From positions 448,133 through 478,515 of the forward strand of contig NW_003125886.1 of the NCBI RefSeq assembly GCF_000003605.2: a DNA stretch of 30,383 nt, written 5' to 3'. Source of the stretch: Saccoglossus kowalevskii (lineage: Eukaryota > Hemichordata > Enteropneusta > Harrimaniidae). Of this stretch, positions 20,901-30,383 are shown in pieces. Numbering within the stretch: position 1 is the first letter of the stretch; each line of letters opens with the position of its first letter. The notes below the pieces were generated by a model. That model worked only from the letters and a program-made list of their open reading frames with translations. It ran no database searches and was not told the origin of the DNA. Both the position numbers and the translations under genes were made by a program.

Positions 20901-23900
20901 AATATCCATACTGCATTACCGGTAATATTACTTTTATGGCTATCATGGTTCAACTGATTAAATTATTGCAGGTACCACCACTTTTACTCGCTAAATGTGA
21001 AGCTCATATCAAGAATGAATCATTACAACACAATCAGAATGAGTTGAAAAACCTTCAAGACACTCAAGATGGCCCCATTATAAGTAATCCACAAAGTGCC
21101 AATGTCCGTGTGAAAACTCGTCATACAACGGAAGACGCACTGGGAAAGTTATTCGATGGAGTTAAAAGTATGGAACCAAGTGCAAAGAGGAGAAAACTGA
21201 TGAAAAATGTATGTGCATTTATATATTGGTTAATCTTCATCAAACACTTTTTCTTTTTTTCATGCTGTATTTTAATTTTTTGTGCTTCTGAAAAGTTTCT
21301 GCGTGGCTCAATATAGCTTTCTTACACACCAATAAATACATTTCTTTCAGTTTGCCAAGAACTGTCGCATGCCTACTGTCCATTCAATTCTTAATTTGCC
21401 AAAAACTGTCACATGCCTACTGTCCTATTCAATTTTAGTTTGCCAAAAACTGTCACTTGCTTTACAGTCCATTAATTTCTTTCAGTTTGCCAAGAACTGT
21501 CACATGCCTGGTACACCAGAAAGCGTTAGAGATGATGCTGCTAGATTCATGAGAGAGAAAAAACACAGTCGGAGTAAATCGTTTGGTGGCGTCATCAAGG
21601 TGTGTAAAAGTTTATTGATGTTTTAAATCTTTTTTTTTTATGGAGCTAATTTAAGCCACATTCCTAATCTGTTTTTTTGGAAATAAAACATCACAATTGA
21701 TAGTGTTGTGACGAAAATGTTGCTATTAGATAACAAATGATGCACCATGTGTGCCATCCAATGTTTTCATAATCACTGATTTTTACAAACCGTTTTTCAA
21801 TACTATTTATTTAAATAGCCGGAATCTGGTATGCGATAGACTGCTACATGTATTGCTCACAAATAAGCATCTACCCATAAACCTTTGCATTTTTAATGTG
21901 CATTGTTATTGTCGCTTATGACTCAATTGCCACGTGTGCACAGGTGACTTTGCTTTAAAATTCTTACAGTGAGTGTGTGAAAAAAACCAATAGAAAATTT
22001 TTACCCTTGGCTGAGCATATTGAATACAACACTTATTTCTACAGAAACACATAGTTACACCTTTCAACAAAAAGCAAAGAAAAAACCGGCCAGGATCACC
22101 CCCAGCAACAACAGCTGCCCCTAGAAGTCGGGTAAGTTTTTAACAAGATAAGTATATCCTGGACATGCATTTATTTTAACTTGGTATATTCCCAATTCTA
22201 CAGTATTCATCTGTCTTCGAATTGCTTAGAAAAATGGGATTTAACTTTGTCGTCTCATGAATGAGTGAAGTGACTGAACTATTATGTTAAGAACTGTTGT
22301 GTTCTTCTGTATTCTGTTTGGTCTTTACCATCATTACATATCTTATACATTCAACTGCAATATTGACTGTAAAGGGCTACACATATCTCTGTTATCATGA
22401 CAAATATTCAATCAAGAACAACCCCAGAATACATACACATACATGCCACATATCTGTTCTATGCAGATTTGGCAGTTTTGCAAGGAATATGAACAAGCTG
22501 CCAGCCTTCATAACATGCACAAAAAACATAGAAATCATGTATCACAGTTATCAATACACGATGTACGAGTTGATTCGTTCATTATGATCATATTTGGTGA
22601 CCCCAATCAAGCATTGTTTTTAGTACCAATAATCAATATTGCTTTCCATTCTCAGCTTTGTAGCATGCATTACAGCAATCAAGCTTTTAATACTTTGGGA
22701 TTCTCATCACAGAATCTCAAATACTTCTTTTTTGAGTGAGATTTGTCGGTTTAGGTTTAATTCCACGTAAACACCATTGGCATAATACAGGTAACAATTG
22801 GGAATTATCTGTGACTTTGAATCCCATTATTAAAATCACATATTATTATTTGCATGTTTTTGTTTTTATTTTTCATAGATGATATTGCATGATGATACAA
22901 CTAACTCACCAAATCGTCATTACATCATCCATTTCCCCTAAACACAAACGCGATACTTTGATCCTTCGACTATTTCACGATGATGGCACGCCAGAAAAAT
23001 CTGCAAGTCCTAAAACTAGTGTACCGAGACAGGTAAAGAGAGTGGATCACTAATTTTAAATTATTTCTCAATAAGGGACGGTTGTGAGAATTGAGTATGT
23101 GTTTTAAAATTTCATAAACTAATCAGTGATCCTTATGTTCCTTTTCAAACTACACCATAATTAAAAATAGCTTCTGTTTCTACAGAGAAAAAATAATTAA
23201 TTCTTCGACACTACTCAAAGAACACCTTTACCCATTATCCATTATCTATGTGAAACAATTTTTTTATCTTATTGGCCATGCAAATATATTCAAACTGAGG
23301 GTCGGCATTTTTGCAGACAATTGAAGTAAAATGAGTAATCTCCATATATTAACATTAATGGCATTTTCACTCAAATTTACGGTGAATATCTGACTGCGAC
23401 CGAGTCCACTCTGAGCCCTTGAGAAGCACATAGCTTCCAGACTAAGAGCATCTAAATATCACTATGAATTATACACTCACAACCCTCCCTTCTGAAGGAA
23501 ATAATTACACTATTTGTTTTTGCATGTTTTTTTTTTTTTTTTGCTTTAATTACAGAGTAATAAACTGGCTGGCATGAAAAATTATGTGTTAAGACATAAT
23601 AAAAAGCGTTTGTAAGAATAACTTTCAATATACAATTTTTAATTGATAACAATCTCTAGTTCTTTGTAGAATAATTTCACTTGGTATGGTGATGTGAATT
23701 GTCAGTGTTTATCAATCCAAAGCCTGATAAGTGGCATACTGATATTGATTAGTGAGTCCGCGTTCTGGGGTTGACACTTACCAGGCTCATGATGATGGCG
23801 AGTGGCATCCTCCTGTCAATGAAGAGTGGATACTCATGGGTTATAATAATCTTCTCTAACGAAGACTATTAATAGGACTTGCTTTCCAAACATATTATTA

Positions 23901-23999
23901 AATCTTGTTCTCTTGTATTTAGGTTACATTTTCAATTTTTTTTTTTTTTTGTAGGTGATTTCAACCTCTAAACCTCCACTGCAAACACATAATCTTTAA
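17949..23999 (+). CDS. ARHGAP19: ARHGAP19-type Rho GTPase-activating protein, nine exons, N-terminus not found
   Basis: Exons: 17949-18030, 18663-18872, 19480-19736, 20499-20591, 20972-21208, 21486-21599, 22045-22131, 22879-23032, 23955-23999, all GT-AG; from 19736 onward the junctions are phase 0. The RhoGAP domain shows GVFGAPLTAEG, HIEGIFRVPGN with the arginine finger (codon 18686-18688), LKTFLGELPEPLL, NKMTAYNLGVMFAPHVLWP with the conserved Asn, and KGVEFMIKYSQKIFR. The tail has the ARHGAP19 signatures HTTEDALGKLFDGV, SAKRRKLMKN and SRSKSFGGVIK, then a basic, Pro/Ser-rich end finishing TSKPPLQTHNL. Family role: GAP for RhoA, acting at the cell cortex and in cytokinesis. About 424 residues are present; about 100 N-terminal ones are missing from view. 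Oddities: exon 1 here has one extra base near 18017 (TEYLRK becomes TEVP-stop); exon 22879-23032 changes frame once between about 22912 and 22940. Removing one base from each restores every exon phase. These are sequencing errors or real lesions. Confidence 0.92.
19961..19978. repeat. (AC)n microsatellite in an ARHGAP19 intron
   Basis: A pure run of nine AC dinucleotides lies about 220 bp after the donor of the third exon seen. It is probably length-polymorphic. Confidence 0.85.
21341..21497 (+). repeat. Tandem duplication of a splice acceptor plus exon start
   Basis: Four 44-47-bp units begin with TTTGCCAA(G/A)AACTGTC at 21351, 21395, 21439 and 21486. Only the last is the conserved exon start (FAKNCHMPGTP). 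Units one and four are preceded by the identical acceptor TTTCTTTCAG, unit three by ATTTTAG, and unit two has no AG. From unit one the frame stays open for 45 codons straight into the true exon, so its use would add 45 residues. Unit three would shift the frame. Confidence 0.85.
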
Positions 24000-24380
24000 G
24001 AATGTATAACGCTATATACGAATGATGAAATACTCAACACTGCCATCAACTCGTACATAAATGCACTACCAGTATGCACATTTGTGCAGCATTTGGTCCA
24101 AAGGGTGTATTCTGCTGAATCTCTGTTCATCCAATGGTTGCAGTTTTTAAACAAGATACACCATCAATTTTGCATTTGAAGTGTCTACTGCTTAACAAGC
24201 CTTAGACCATGTAGTTAACACAGAGTACTGTCCACAAGCTCATTATTCCAAGTAAAAATACAGTACTTGTACTGTTGAAATATTCTATTTTAGTTTCCAA
24301 AAGTCTCGGTGAGATACACATTGTGCGAGTGGTAGTGTTACCAAGGAATTTCTGTCCTCTTTACAATTATGTACATATTT

Positions 24381-24386
24381 AATAAA
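24381..24386 (+). terminator. ARHGAP19: Poly(A) signal of ARHGAP19
   Basis: AATAAA lies about 380 bp after the stop codon in AT-rich sequence with no better candidate before it. A weaker ATTAAA at 24811-24816 overlaps the TTAA of a MITE copy. Confidence 0.5.
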
Positions 24387-24811
24387 CAGCATTACATATT
24401 TACTAACATTACTTTAATTATTCTGATTATTACTTATTGCTGTAAATAAGATGTATCATTTTCTATAGCTTTCCATTTTACACGCGTCTATTGTATTTTT
24501 TAAATACAAAGTTAGTACACTTGTTCATGTATGGGATAAATATGACATGGGGGGGGGGGGTTCTGACAAGCAAGTCTATGAAAACAATTTTCCTACTCTT
24601 ACAAATGACCAGTATATATTTTGGGGGATTGTTTGACTATACATTATTAACATCCAAGACGAGAGCACTATGCCAATTATTAGTTTTCCACTCTAAAATA
24701 TTCATAATTTGACATAAACACAATTTCTTCCTCACTCTTTCCCAAGGTGCCAGAGGAGTTTAAAATTATTTGTTTTAGTATCTTGTACATGTTCTTTATT
24801 CTGTAAAAGCA

Positions 24812-24940
24812 TTAAAGTCGTCACCTGCGCATGTGACAGTCAGTCATACAGTTTGATGTATACAAACTGGCATCTACTTATGAGCTTTGCGATTTTAGCA
24901 TGCTTTAAGTGTTGCTTAGGACTTGATTCCCGCAAGCTTC
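24812..24940 (-). mobile_element. Internally deleted, older relative of the 7738-8238 MITE
   Basis: TTAA at 24812 is followed by AGTCGTCACCTGCGCATG, the same end core. Further in, read on the minus strand, GCGGGAATCAAGTCC, AAGCAACAC, ATCGCAAAG and TAGATGC(N)2GTTTGTA match 7768-7835 in order. The middle (about 370 bp of the longer copy) and 8 bp of the end are missing. The far inverted end has decayed. Confidence 0.7.
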
Positions 24941-25507
24941 AACTTTCACTGGTATTTAATTTCACTACTTTGATCACATTCACTTGATTTCAGAATCATA
25001 GATTTTCCAGCATAATTATGAGTTTATTGTACTTTTTACATTGATTAATTTAGTGAATTTCACTTGTTAAAACCAGTGAATGTGTTTACTGTTTGTGAAA
25101 TTCTGTTCTTGTGATGCTCTGTTAATCAAGCATTTCGCATGTAATCATATCGTACAAATGTCTATAAAAGCTCAGTCTAGTCAAACAATCCTCCCAATAG
25201 AATAGGAAATCCCAAAACTTTGCTAAAAATTGCAATTGATTGATAGAAATAAATAGCACTATCCACAATGAACAGCACATTTTAGCACTTTATTGTTTCT
25301 AACCTGTTAATTTTTATTTTCACTGTACAGAATTAAAGTTTGATTTTAACTTGAGAATTGTACATGCAGTTTGTTCATACTTGCTCTGCAGCGGAGAACA
25401 TTTCCTCAGTTTGTGTCTTGAATATCAGTGTTCTGTGGTTCAGCAAATTTTAGACCTCAATACTGGTACAAGCTTAAGCAGCAAATTTAAAGAATCGTTT
25501 TCACTGC
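24941..25507. other. Non-coding stretch, nothing recognised
   Basis: This is AT-rich sequence without an open frame, repeat or promoter structure that I can support. Confidence 0.45.
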
Positions 25508-25789
25508 TTAAACCGCGGTAGTCGCCGCGCTGCGCATGTTCAACATTTGTGTTGATAAACATTGATTTTCCCACAATCCAATGCGCTCTTCAAATGGAAA
25601 TCGCAAGTATGAAGTTTGACCTGGGCGCGACTTGCACTGATTACCGACGATGACTCTTTCGATACTTTCCAATCACATGAAAATTACCTAATTAAAGCTT
25701 GGAAACATGTCAGTTCGTACTGCGCAACAGTCAAAGTCGCCATCTTTGTTTATACGAGACCCATATATGCGGCGACAACCGCGCTTTAA
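25508..25789. mobile_element. 282-bp inverted-repeat element with TTAA target sites and CpG-rich ends
   Basis: TTAA at 25508-25511 and 25786-25789 flank ACCGCGGTAGTCGCCGC (25512-25528) and its inverted partner AGCGCGGTTGTCGCCGC (25769-25785), matching at 15 of 17 positions. There is no coding capacity, so it is a MITE of a TTAA-targeting superfamily (piggyBac or Kolobok), different in sequence from the 7738 family. The ends are unusually CpG-rich for this window. The body carries TGCGCATG (NRF1-like) and GCCATCTTTG (YY1-like, inverted). Confidence 0.75.
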
Positions 25790-27400
25790 CATTTTGACAG
25801 TTTCATTTGATTCAAGCTAAATTTGTGCCTCCCATTGCACAAGTCTGGGAATATCTGAGCCATGTTAACCAGGTGACTTGTAGGTAATACTACTTTTTAG
25901 CTTGTCTCTAATTCAACCGTTTTCATTTTCGAATTTACTTCCCATTTACTAGGACAGTTTTTCAGAACTAAGTTGTGCTTGTATTACCGGTACTCAAAAT
26001 AAAGAGCACAAAGTTCCCCTAACTACTTTAATATGGTAAATTTTCAAGCAGCAATACTCAATCTCACAGGCAGTTCTATTTCTACAATTATATCCACCAC
26101 CATGCGATCTTGTGCTTGTTGATTGGTCGATGCATCATATTGGTACTACTTTCAAATCTGATAAAAGCGTACGTGTTTGTGGATTTTTTTTCACTTTTTG
26201 TGGCACAAACTGAATGGCAATAGAACTAGTTAGCTGTCAATACCATGAAGTGTTTTAGTTTGCCTGGCACCTTAGTAATTTGAGATGAAATTATTTACTT
26301 TTCTAAATTTTCAGTGCATTTACGAAATCATTATCAACCATAGATAACATATTTTTAAACTTGTTTACCAGTATGAAGAAAGCAACACGAGAGCCCTTTA
26401 ATGACAACATGCCAAAAAATACGCATAGTAAAAGTTTTGTGACGTTTCACCTGTGTAGTGGCAGAGATATTTTCAGTGTCCTGGCGCAAGGATGTCTGGG
26501 GGGAAGAAGAATGAGCAACACCGTGTGAATGCATGGCGACTACTGAATGAGCTTAATTAAAGCAAGTGGTAGATAGTTGATTGTACCTGATATTAATGTT
26601 ATTATTAATAAATAGTGAACACCAGGACAGGAAGTATGGAGAAACTAAAGTCCCTTGCATGAATTGCTTCGGTGTTTGAATGTCTAGGATACACAATTAC
26701 ATTAGGCCAGAGGACTGTCTAAGCAGGTGGTTGAAAGCAGCATGTAGTTTACTATATGAATTGGGTGCGATTGCTACAGGTCAGTGTCCTATACAAAGAG
26801 TTGCACGACACACAACCTGCGATAAGGATGCAAACATAAATTTGCAGTATTACTTTGTTCATCAAAGACACTAGTGTCTTTGCTTTGTTAAAGTATGACA
26901 GAGACCAACTGTCTGTTTCTGGTCTGTTGTAGTAAACTACCTCTACCCGGCAGGTATTTACTAGAACCTTTTCTTCGTGCATTATCTGAAATTTGTCTTA
27001 TCATGTACACTAATTTTTAATTTTGGTAATGAACCATTTGGGGGTGGGAAGGCAAACGATTTTGCACATACTGTTTACTACAGAAGCATGTAGCCATTTT
27101 AGTATTATCTCAACTTTTTGACACATTTCAATTGAACTTTGCACGGAAGTGCCCCAAGGAAAATCACATGCCTGCATTACCCAATAGATTACACTTTCTG
27201 GAAAGCTACATGTAGTAACAGTAATATGGGAATTCTTTAATTAAAAACAAAGTAATTGTCAAGTTTGTAGTATAGCCATGAAATATTGCATGACTACCCA
27301 GGCAATGTCTATAATATCTAGACATGCACGAGTTCTGGAACTGCAGTCGATAAAAATACACAAGTTTGTCAGATATGAGGCAAGCATGATAAAGATGAAT
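25790..27400. other. Long stretch without a supported gene, with one perfect palindrome
   Basis: Open frames at 26680-26874 (+) and 26752-26982 (-) overlap each other and have no recognisable content. The notable feature is the 20-bp perfect palindrome at 26863-26882 centred on ACTAGT. Otherwise I see nothing. Confidence 0.45.
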
Positions 27401-27470
27401 TAAAAATGAAGTTCAAACAAAATCTGTCCGCACATGACAGATCTGGTACCAGAAAGGTGAACATATATGT

Positions 27471-27744
27471 TTTTTAGTTGGATCATGAAACAAATGCATG
27501 TGCACATGTCCAATATAATGTACTCGTGAACTACATTCTTAAAAACAAAATGACCACCGATCGGCCATTTTTAATTTGATCAGAAAAATGACATGCACCA
27601 AAGTCCCAATGTATTCAACGTACATTCCAAGTTTAAACAAAATCCATCAACACATGAAAGAGTTCCAGTTTCAAAATGGTGAAAATGTTTGACATCAAAA
27701 AGTATGCCATCTTCAATTGGATTATGAAACAAATTCACATGTGC
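27471..27744 (+). repeat. Three diverged copies of a short repeat plus a flanking duplicated block
   Basis: A motif of the form (A/T)TT-AATT-GAT-ATGAAACAAAT-ACATG recurs near 27471, 27564 and 27707. An adjoining block (GTT-AAACAAAATC, CACATGA, GGTGAA) occurs at 27409-27460 and again at 27629-27685. The copies are substantially diverged, so this is an old internal duplication or two insertions of one dispersed family. It ends exactly at the left arm of the next element. Confidence 0.55.
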
Positions 27745-28729
27745 CGGATTCTGCCATAAATTAGCTCAGGGCCATTAAACGGCAGTTTGGGTTTAAAAAA
27801 AATAAAATGGGACCAAGAAATAGCCCAGGGAGATTTTTCGGCAGTTTTTAAAGTTTTTTTTAAAAATATTTTGGCGTAATCTTTTCTGACGCCTAAAATA
27901 GTCAAGAGTATGGTTATTGTGACTAGCGTGAATAGGTTAGCTTCATTTCAACAATGACATGTTATCACTGTAAACAATGTTAAATTATTCTTCTAATGCT
28001 CAGTTTATCTTTTGAAAACAACTATTTTTTTATTTGAAAAAAAAAAAAATCATGCCATTTTCCCATCAAAATCCAAGCCAAAAGATCCTACTGCAACATC
28101 GGCAAATCTCTTCCGGTAATTTGAACACGTTGGAATCATCCAGCATTTTATTGGTTAATCAGCGATTTGACCTATTGGGTCAACTATGCAAAAGAAAGGA
28201 CATGGCGGAAACTCTACAGCATTATATGCGACCGGAATCATTTGCTTACAATGAAACTAAGTTGAATTTTATTTGCATTTCATAACAATTCAACGAATTT
28301 ATTTTTTGTGCATTATTATAATCACTACTGAGTAATAATCAACAATTGTGAAACGCAGCATGACCGGATTGCGCTACCGTGATCATTTCCTACAAAGCAA
28401 TGCAGTTAGTTGGTTTTCGTTTATATTTAAAAACTTTGTTTAGAATATACTTTCGTTACCAATAAAATAAAAACAAATGTATTTGAAAAATGACACTGGG
28501 TGACATTGTAATGAAATTTCAGGCGGTCTACTTTTTAATTCTGCAATGATTTCTTTTGTCTTGGGTGGCCCAACTGCTGGCGTTGAATGTCGCGTGGGTG
28601 GTTTTAATGAAAATAGAAGTACCCAACAAATATTTGATTATTTTTTGAAATTTTGAACCTCAAATAAGCGCCAGCAGTGAAATTGTCCACGGCGATTTTT
28701 CGGATGGGCGAATTTACGGCAGAATCCGG
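27744..28729. mobile_element. 986-bp inverted-repeat element, no transposase recognised
   Basis: CCGGATTCTGCCATAAATT at 27744 is repeated in inverted form ending at 28729; 20 of 22 positions match. Inside is one plus-strand frame of 83 codons (28034-28285) with LLQHRQISSGNLNTLESSS and LVNQRFDLLGQLCKRKD, unlike any transposase I know. The flanks show no clear target duplication, so the superfamily stays open. Confidence 0.55.
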
Positions 28730-28804
28730 TATAATGTCTGGTGTATGTGTGGAGTCTGGACTTGATTGATGTGTGATATGGCTGGAGAGAAGCATGCAAG
28801 CATT

Positions 28805-29036
28805 AAAAGGAGCATGAAGGCGCGACAATGTCATATAAATCATTATCGGATAATTATCGTCTAATAAAATCTAATGAAATGCTGGCAGAGATGTCTAACA
28901 TTTTTAGACGATAATATTGGAGAAAAAACGAACTGGCCCAATAGTTGCACAGACAGACCTGTCTAACTTAGACATTTTTAGACGATAATATCGGATAACG
29001 TTAAAAAGTGCAATGTCGCGCCTTCCTCAAAAGGAG
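28805..29036. mobile_element. hAT-like MITE, 216 bp, with 8-bp target duplication
   Basis: The direct repeat AAAAGGAG at 28805-28812 and 29029-29036 encloses 28813-29028. The ends are inverted: AAGGCGCGACAATG at 28817-28830 against AAGGCGCGACATTG read from 29024 to 29011. The similarity continues inward to TTATC-GATA-TTATCGTCTAA. An 8-bp duplication with short inverted ends and no coding content indicates a non-autonomous hAT element. The intact duplication and close ends suggest a fairly young insertion. The subterminal TTTAGACGATAATAT word is also repeated directly inside. Confidence 0.85.
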
Positions 29037-29614
29037 GTCAATCAATAAGCCCAAATGGGGCCTAAAAATCATGCAAGAGATTTCAATAGTTGCAGCTGAT
29101 GACACTTTAATGTACATAAATTAGCAAATGTCCAGCTATGAGATTGTATACTTATTGGTTATCTAGGACTATGCACACATAGGGGAGATTGGTAGGGTTT
29201 TCTGTTTGTACAGTATTGTGGATCAAATTACTCTCACATCTGTGATTCTCACAGCAGAACAATCCTTAAATTTTTAATTAGCTTCCAATACTTTCTTTCT
29301 GTTTCATGTCTTCAATTCCCTCAGCACACTTGAGTTTGTTCCAAGGTTTCTTTGATTCTTGTTTGCTCATGAATCTGTTTTTTAAGGACATTTTGACATA
29401 TGTGGATGTAATCATAAATTTAGTATACAAGCTGTAGCTACAAAAAGGCAGGGTTATCGAACAGTGAGATGTGCTGGTTTTCTGTTTCTTGCATCACAGG
29501 TGTTGCCTGTATGCTGGGGTTAGAGACATTATGAATCATCTTTGTTCTAGGTCCATCATATCGTCAGAATGGGTGTTTAATAACGGTACGACTTTTAACT
29601 ACAAGCTGGTGAAA
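29037..29614. other. Probable 3' UTR or intergenic DNA of a minus-strand gene
   Basis: No coding content is seen. On the minus strand, ATTAAA (29581-29576) lies about 35 bp after the stop codon of the exon at 29615-29756 and is a possible poly(A) signal. Confidence 0.35.
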
Positions 29615-29756
29615 TCAGAAATCTGTAACCTGCGTCAAATGACGATCATTAAAATAATGATGCTTTTTCAATCTTGGATCAGAGTCTTTTGAACTGAAGA
29701 ATGACATCACTGAAGGGGTACCTTTCGCACCATTGTCTCCATCCTCATCATCATCC
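29615..29756 (-). CDS. Probable last exon of an unidentified minus-strand gene
   Basis: Read on the minus strand, a strong acceptor (TTTTCATCTTTACAG) is followed at 29756 by 46 codons and a stop: DDDEDGDNGAKGTPSVMSFF, then SSKDSDPRLKKHHYFNDRHL and TQVTDF. The acidic run followed by a basic, Ser-rich tail looks like a genuine protein C-terminus. A good acceptor, continuous frame and nearby ATTAAA support an exon. The upstream intron runs into the satellite array at the window edge, so the rest of the gene is out of view. The protein is not recognised. Confidence 0.5.
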
Positions 29757-29800
29757 CTGTAAAGATGAAAACTGATATTAGCACTACATGTTGTCTCCTT

Positions 29801-30383
29801 CTGCTATGTGTCTTATCTCTGTATATTCACCAATAGTCTGTCGATAAAAACCCTAATATAAGACAACGCCCACCTCCCATGCTGTGTTTTATCTTAGTAT
29901 AATCACTAATACAGTCTGTCGATAAAAACCCTAATATAAGACAACGCCCACCTCCCATGCTGTGTGTTTTATCTTAGTATAATCACTAATACAGTCTGTC
30001 GATAAAAACCCTAGTATAAGACAACGCCCACCTCCCATGCTATGTGTTTTATCTTAGTATATTCACTAATACAGTCTGTCGATAAAAACCCTAATATAAG
30101 ACAACGCCCACCTCCCATGCTGTGTGTTTTATCTCAGTATAATCACTAATACAGTCTGTCAATAAAAACCCTAATATAAGACAACGCCCACCTCCCATGC
30201 TATGTGTTTTATCTTAGTATAATCACTAATACAGTCTGTCAATAAAAACCCTAATATAAGACAACGCCCACCTCCCATGCTATGTGTTTTATCTTAGTAT
30301 ATTCACTAATACAGTCTGTCGATAAAAACCCTAATATAAGACAACGCCCACCTCCCATGCTATGTGTTTTATCTTAGTATAAT
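29801..30383. repeat. 80-bp satellite array, at least seven units, running off the window
   Basis: Units share AGACAACGCCCACCTCCCAT at 29861, 29939, 30019, 30099, 30179, 30259 and 30339 (periods 78, then 80 throughout), with GATAAAAACCCTAATATAAG just before it. Copies are over 95% alike from the second onward. The first is shorter and more diverged, marking the array edge. A few sites vary (CGATAAAA or CAATAAAA; TATAATCAC or TATATTCAC). Confidence 0.95.

Noticed and set aside
22297-22739. Two overlapping plus-strand frames between ARHGAP19 exons
   Set aside because: They lie within an intron, are rich in Ile, His and Tyr as expected of random AT-rich sequence, and show no homology or phase match to the flanking exons.
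28034-28285. Gene of 83 codons inside the 986-bp element
   Set aside because: It starts in an A-run (MKKKKI), has no splice or promoter context, and no recognised domain. It is kept only as part of the element.
29900-30383. Telomeric or CRISPR-like array because of the CCCTAA words and regular spacing
   Set aside because: CCCTAA occurs once per 80-bp unit within a longer unique sequence, and the whole unit repeats with no variable spacer, so it is an ordinary satellite.

Overview
The window is AT-rich animal nuclear DNA with split genes (GT-AG introns), a TATA promoter, AATAAA poly(A) signals, an L1/Tx1-type LINE, several small inverted-repeat transposons and satellite arrays. I read it as a marine invertebrate, perhaps an ambulacrarian such as an acorn worm or a lophotrochozoan. 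The phylum is a guess.

Two protein-coding genes can be reconstructed with fair confidence, both on the + strand. (1) At 5149-7367 there is a compact three-exon gene with TATA box, initiator, ATG, stop and poly(A) signal. It encodes a 99-residue secretory precursor: signal peptide, a short two-cysteine peptide (SWKYCPFPPYC), a KR cleavage site and an acidic C-terminal part. It has the layout of a neuropeptide or peptide-hormone precursor, and I do not recognise the peptide family. (2) At 17949-23999 there are nine exons of an ARHGAP19-type RhoGAP, with arginine finger, FLGELPEPLL and MFAPHVLWP blocks and the conserved C-terminal tail. The first roughly 100 codons were not found. Two exons need a one-base correction to stay open, and the start of one exon has been tandemly duplicated together with its splice acceptor.

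Layout: 1-145 dispersed-repeat fragment; 146-5100 mostly non-coding, with palindromic E-boxes, a POU-octamer cluster and two unexplained coding-like stretches; 5149-7367 peptide gene; 7738-8238 a TTAA-flanked MITE; about 8300-14350 a decayed L1/Tx1-like LINE on the minus strand, interrupted by other elements; 14646-15060 a minisatellite; 15128 a CTCF-like site; 16975-17490 E-box and YY1-like motifs and a possible minus-strand terminal exon; 17949-24386 ARHGAP19; 24812-29036 four further inverted-repeat elements; 29615-29756 a probable last exon of an unknown minus-strand gene; 29801 to the window end an 80-bp satellite.

The two main genes have no evident functional link: one is a secreted signal precursor, the other an intracellular regulator of Rho GTPase and cytokinesis. 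Much of the intergenic space is transposon-derived. Two separate MITE families here use TTAA targets and a third has an 8-bp target duplication.
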